Of a stretch of DNA of 20,135 nucleotides, positions 18,685 to 20,135 are shown piece by piece. The position numbers and the translations under genes are program-made. Numbering within the stretch: position 1 is the first letter of the stretch; each line of letters opens with the position of its first letter. The notes beneath the pieces are model-generated. The model was not told the origin of the DNA and searched no databases. It was given only the letters and a program-made list of their open reading frames with translations. The DNA is from Tubiluchus corallicola. Taxonomy: Eukaryota > Priapulida > Priapulimorpha > Priapulimorphida > Tubiluchidae. The stretch covers positions 1 through 20,135 of the forward strand of contig JAQGDQ010001248.1 in the NCBI GenBank assembly GCA_030141605.1. The letters are read 5' to 3'.

Positions 18685-19044
18685 TGTGACCTTGAGTTCT
18701 TGACCTTTAACATTTAATGTTTGAGTGCACGTAAGACATAAACAGAGATTTAAAGATGACTGCTGTTTCATATTCCCTATTTTAAATGTGATCTTAATTT
18801 TCAGACCGTTAACCTCTGCGCACATATAAGATACATGTATAAACAGAGCACATAAAGACACATCAGATGCTTCCAACTTTAAATGTGACCTTGCCCTTCT
18901 GACAGTTGACCTTTTCTCTTTATTTATGCATATTGTATAAACAAAGAACTTCGTGGCCGTCAACAAAACATGTTCCTAGCTATAACTGTGACCTGGACTT
19001 TGTGATCTTTGGCTCTTCATTTCTATTCACATGTAGTGCTTAAA
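18685..19044. repeat. Decayed ~100-bp intronic tandem repeat
   Basis: TGTGAYC-type unit starts lie at 18685, 18787, 18884 and 18987 (spacings 102, 97 and 103). They are often preceded by a TTTAAA-like stretch and followed by CTTGA/CTTAA, GACCTTTAAC-like and ATAAACA-like motifs. Similarity between units is low, suggesting an old array. A related TTGACCTTTAACCTCTGACC at about 19469 lies beyond the minisatellite. Confidence 0.55.
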
Positions 19045-19354
19045 TCACATATGTCAATCACATATCATCAATGTCAACTCAATGTCATCACATATCATCA
19101 ATGTCAACTCAATGTGTCATCACAAATCATCAATGTCAACTGAATGTCAATCACACATCATCAATGTCAACTGAATGTCATCACATACATCAATCAATCA
19201 ATGTCATCACATATCATAAATGCAACTCAATGTCATCACATATCATCAATGTCATCACATATCATCAATGTCAACTCAATATCAATCACATATCATCAAT
19301 GTGAACTCAATGTCAGTCACATATCAACAATGTCAACTCAATGTCATCACATAT
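19045..19354. repeat. 30-bp intronic minisatellite, about 10 units
   Basis: The unit is approximately CACATATCATCAATGTCAAC followed by TCAATGTCAT, with partial units and small indels. It lies wholly inside the intron between the two exons. Open frames across it are not coding. Confidence 0.92.
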
Positions 19355-19632
19355 GTTACCAATTTTAAATAAAATCTCGGCTTCTGTTAGTTAATGTTTT
19401 TCCTGCATATTAAGACCTGAAGACGAAATGCCCTAGTAGACATTAACGATTTTTCACTCTCGATAAACCTTGACCTTTAACCTCTGACCTCTAATCATTT
19501 ACACACGCCAAGTAGAGAAGATGTATATTAGTGAATAACCTCGCCAAGTTTAATTGTGGCAGAGCAATCATTTTCAGAAATCACTAGACGAATGCACAGA
19601 CAAACAAACAGTCAAATCACTTCTAAGGGTAC
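19355..19632. repeat. Intronic remnant of a TGACCT-rich dispersed repeat
   Basis: TTGACCTTTAACCTCTGACC (about 19469), CCTCGCCAAGTTTAATTGTG, TTTTCAGAAATCACTAGACG and ACAGACAAACAAACA (to about 19610) occur in this order. This recalls a repeat type common in mollusc genomes that combines TGACCTTTGACC runs with an ACAGACAAACA-like end. The family is assigned from memory only. Confidence 0.4.
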
Positions 19633-19815
19633 CTGCACATTCGGTCTGACGTCATACTTGTCCACAGTCTTGCGCATGTAGAAGCCAATACTCTCTAACA
19701 TGTCTGTCACAGCGGCATCTTGCGGTCCCGTGGGGGTGACAACAGGTAACCCCAGAATCTGCCTCAGGGCAGCTTTCTTTTTCTCAATGGTAGAGCGAAC
19801 AGAACGGAACGCCAA
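19633..19815 (-). CDS. Internal exon (upstream of the pair) of an unidentified gene, possibly MIEAP-like
   Basis: This is a 183-nt internal exon encoding 61 residues, starting LAFRSVRSTIEKKKAALRQI and ending YDVRPNVQ. It is preceded by a pyrimidine-rich acceptor (TTTTTTGTCTCAG) and followed by a donor (GTGCAG/GTACCC), both on the minus strand. It starts and ends in phase 0. The composition is protein-like: charged amphipathic helices, no low complexity, and an LGLPVVTPTGP linker between two helical stretches. It joins in frame to 18431-18606, and together the two resemble the helical C-terminal domain of MIEAP/SPATA18-like proteins, a family I believe is expanded in molluscs. That match rests on recalled pattern only. 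Earlier exons must lie beyond position 20135. Residues read in frame upstream of the CAG are intronic. Confidence is good that this is an exon and low for the family. Confidence 0.7.
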
Positions 19816-19931
19816 CTGAGACAAAAAAGAAATTATAATAAATACTTTTGACCCATAGAACATAGAACATAGGACATTTATATTCTCCAATTAGTTTAAC
19901 ATCAAAACTTTTAAGATATTAAAATATTATA

Positions 19932-20091
19932 GAACATTATTTTATTATAAACTAACACATTCTTTCTTTGGCTCTTGGTCATCATAATATTAATTTTTAA
20001 TACGTAATGGTTAAATTATTATTTAAAGATAGTCACGTGTGTCTCTTCTTTCCCATTATTGAACATTATTTTATTATAAACTAACACATTC
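19932..20091. repeat. 31-bp exact direct repeat (two copies)
   Basis: Identical 31-mers (core TTATTTTATTATAAACTAAC) occur at 19932-19962 and 20061-20091, 129 bp apart, in the presumed intron upstream of the 19633-19815 exon. Sequences after the two copies differ. Confidence 0.9.
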
Positions 20092-20135
20092 GTATAGCAA
20101 TACGTAACTGAACGAAGCATACTGAGGTATTGTTC

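Noticed and set aside
18607-18966. Upstream part of the 179-codon minus-strand frame
   Set aside because: A strong acceptor at 18607-18608 separates it from the exon, and it consists of the decayed intronic repeat.

Overview
This looks like about 20 kb of AT-rich nuclear DNA from an invertebrate animal, most likely a mollusc or close relative. The reasons are: two internal exons with canonical GT/AG borders and a ~1 kb intron; SINEs headed by a 5S rRNA sequence of protostome/mollusc type; LINE reverse-transcriptase debris; several MITEs; and long micro- and minisatellites. No bacterial genes, tRNA gene or intact autonomous transposon is visible. Species placement is inference.

The only convincing protein-coding sequence is at the right end on the minus strand. 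Two internal exons (19633-19815, then 18431-18606) join in phase 0. They encode part of a helical domain that may be the C-terminal domain of a mitochondria-eating-protein (MIEAP/SPATA18)-like protein. That identity is tentative. The intron between them holds a decayed ~100-bp tandem repeat and a 30-bp minisatellite.

The rest is repeats. Left to right: (1) 1-1822, two CAT/ATG trinucleotide arrays that are inverted copies of one another; (2) 2603-3108, a dispersed repeat whose inverted partner lies at 10819-11208; (3) 3435-4199, a 5S-derived SINE with target-site duplications whose 3' tail was hit by a second insertion, a circularly permuted LINE RT fragment; (4) 4516-6655, a trinucleotide array and locally duplicated AT-rich segments; (5) 6660-8955, a ~2.3 kb, 28-bp minisatellite of about 82 units with higher-order structure, CpG-decay variants and scattered TGACGTCA units; (6) 8975-9162 and 12226-12542, a TTAA-flanked MITE family; (7) 9429-9682 and 16347-16776, two more SINE copies, each with its own target-site duplication; (8) 11391-15254, assorted tandem and direct duplications; (9) 17360-18177, a hAT MITE with an 8-bp target-site duplication and a long-TIR foldback MITE; (10) the gene exons.

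The most notable items are the 5S-headed SINE family (three copies, all with target-site duplications and a conserved hairpin), the permuted RT fragment nested in one copy, and the 28-bp array. None is shown to be a new functional system. They are well-supported sequence structures that can be tested directly.
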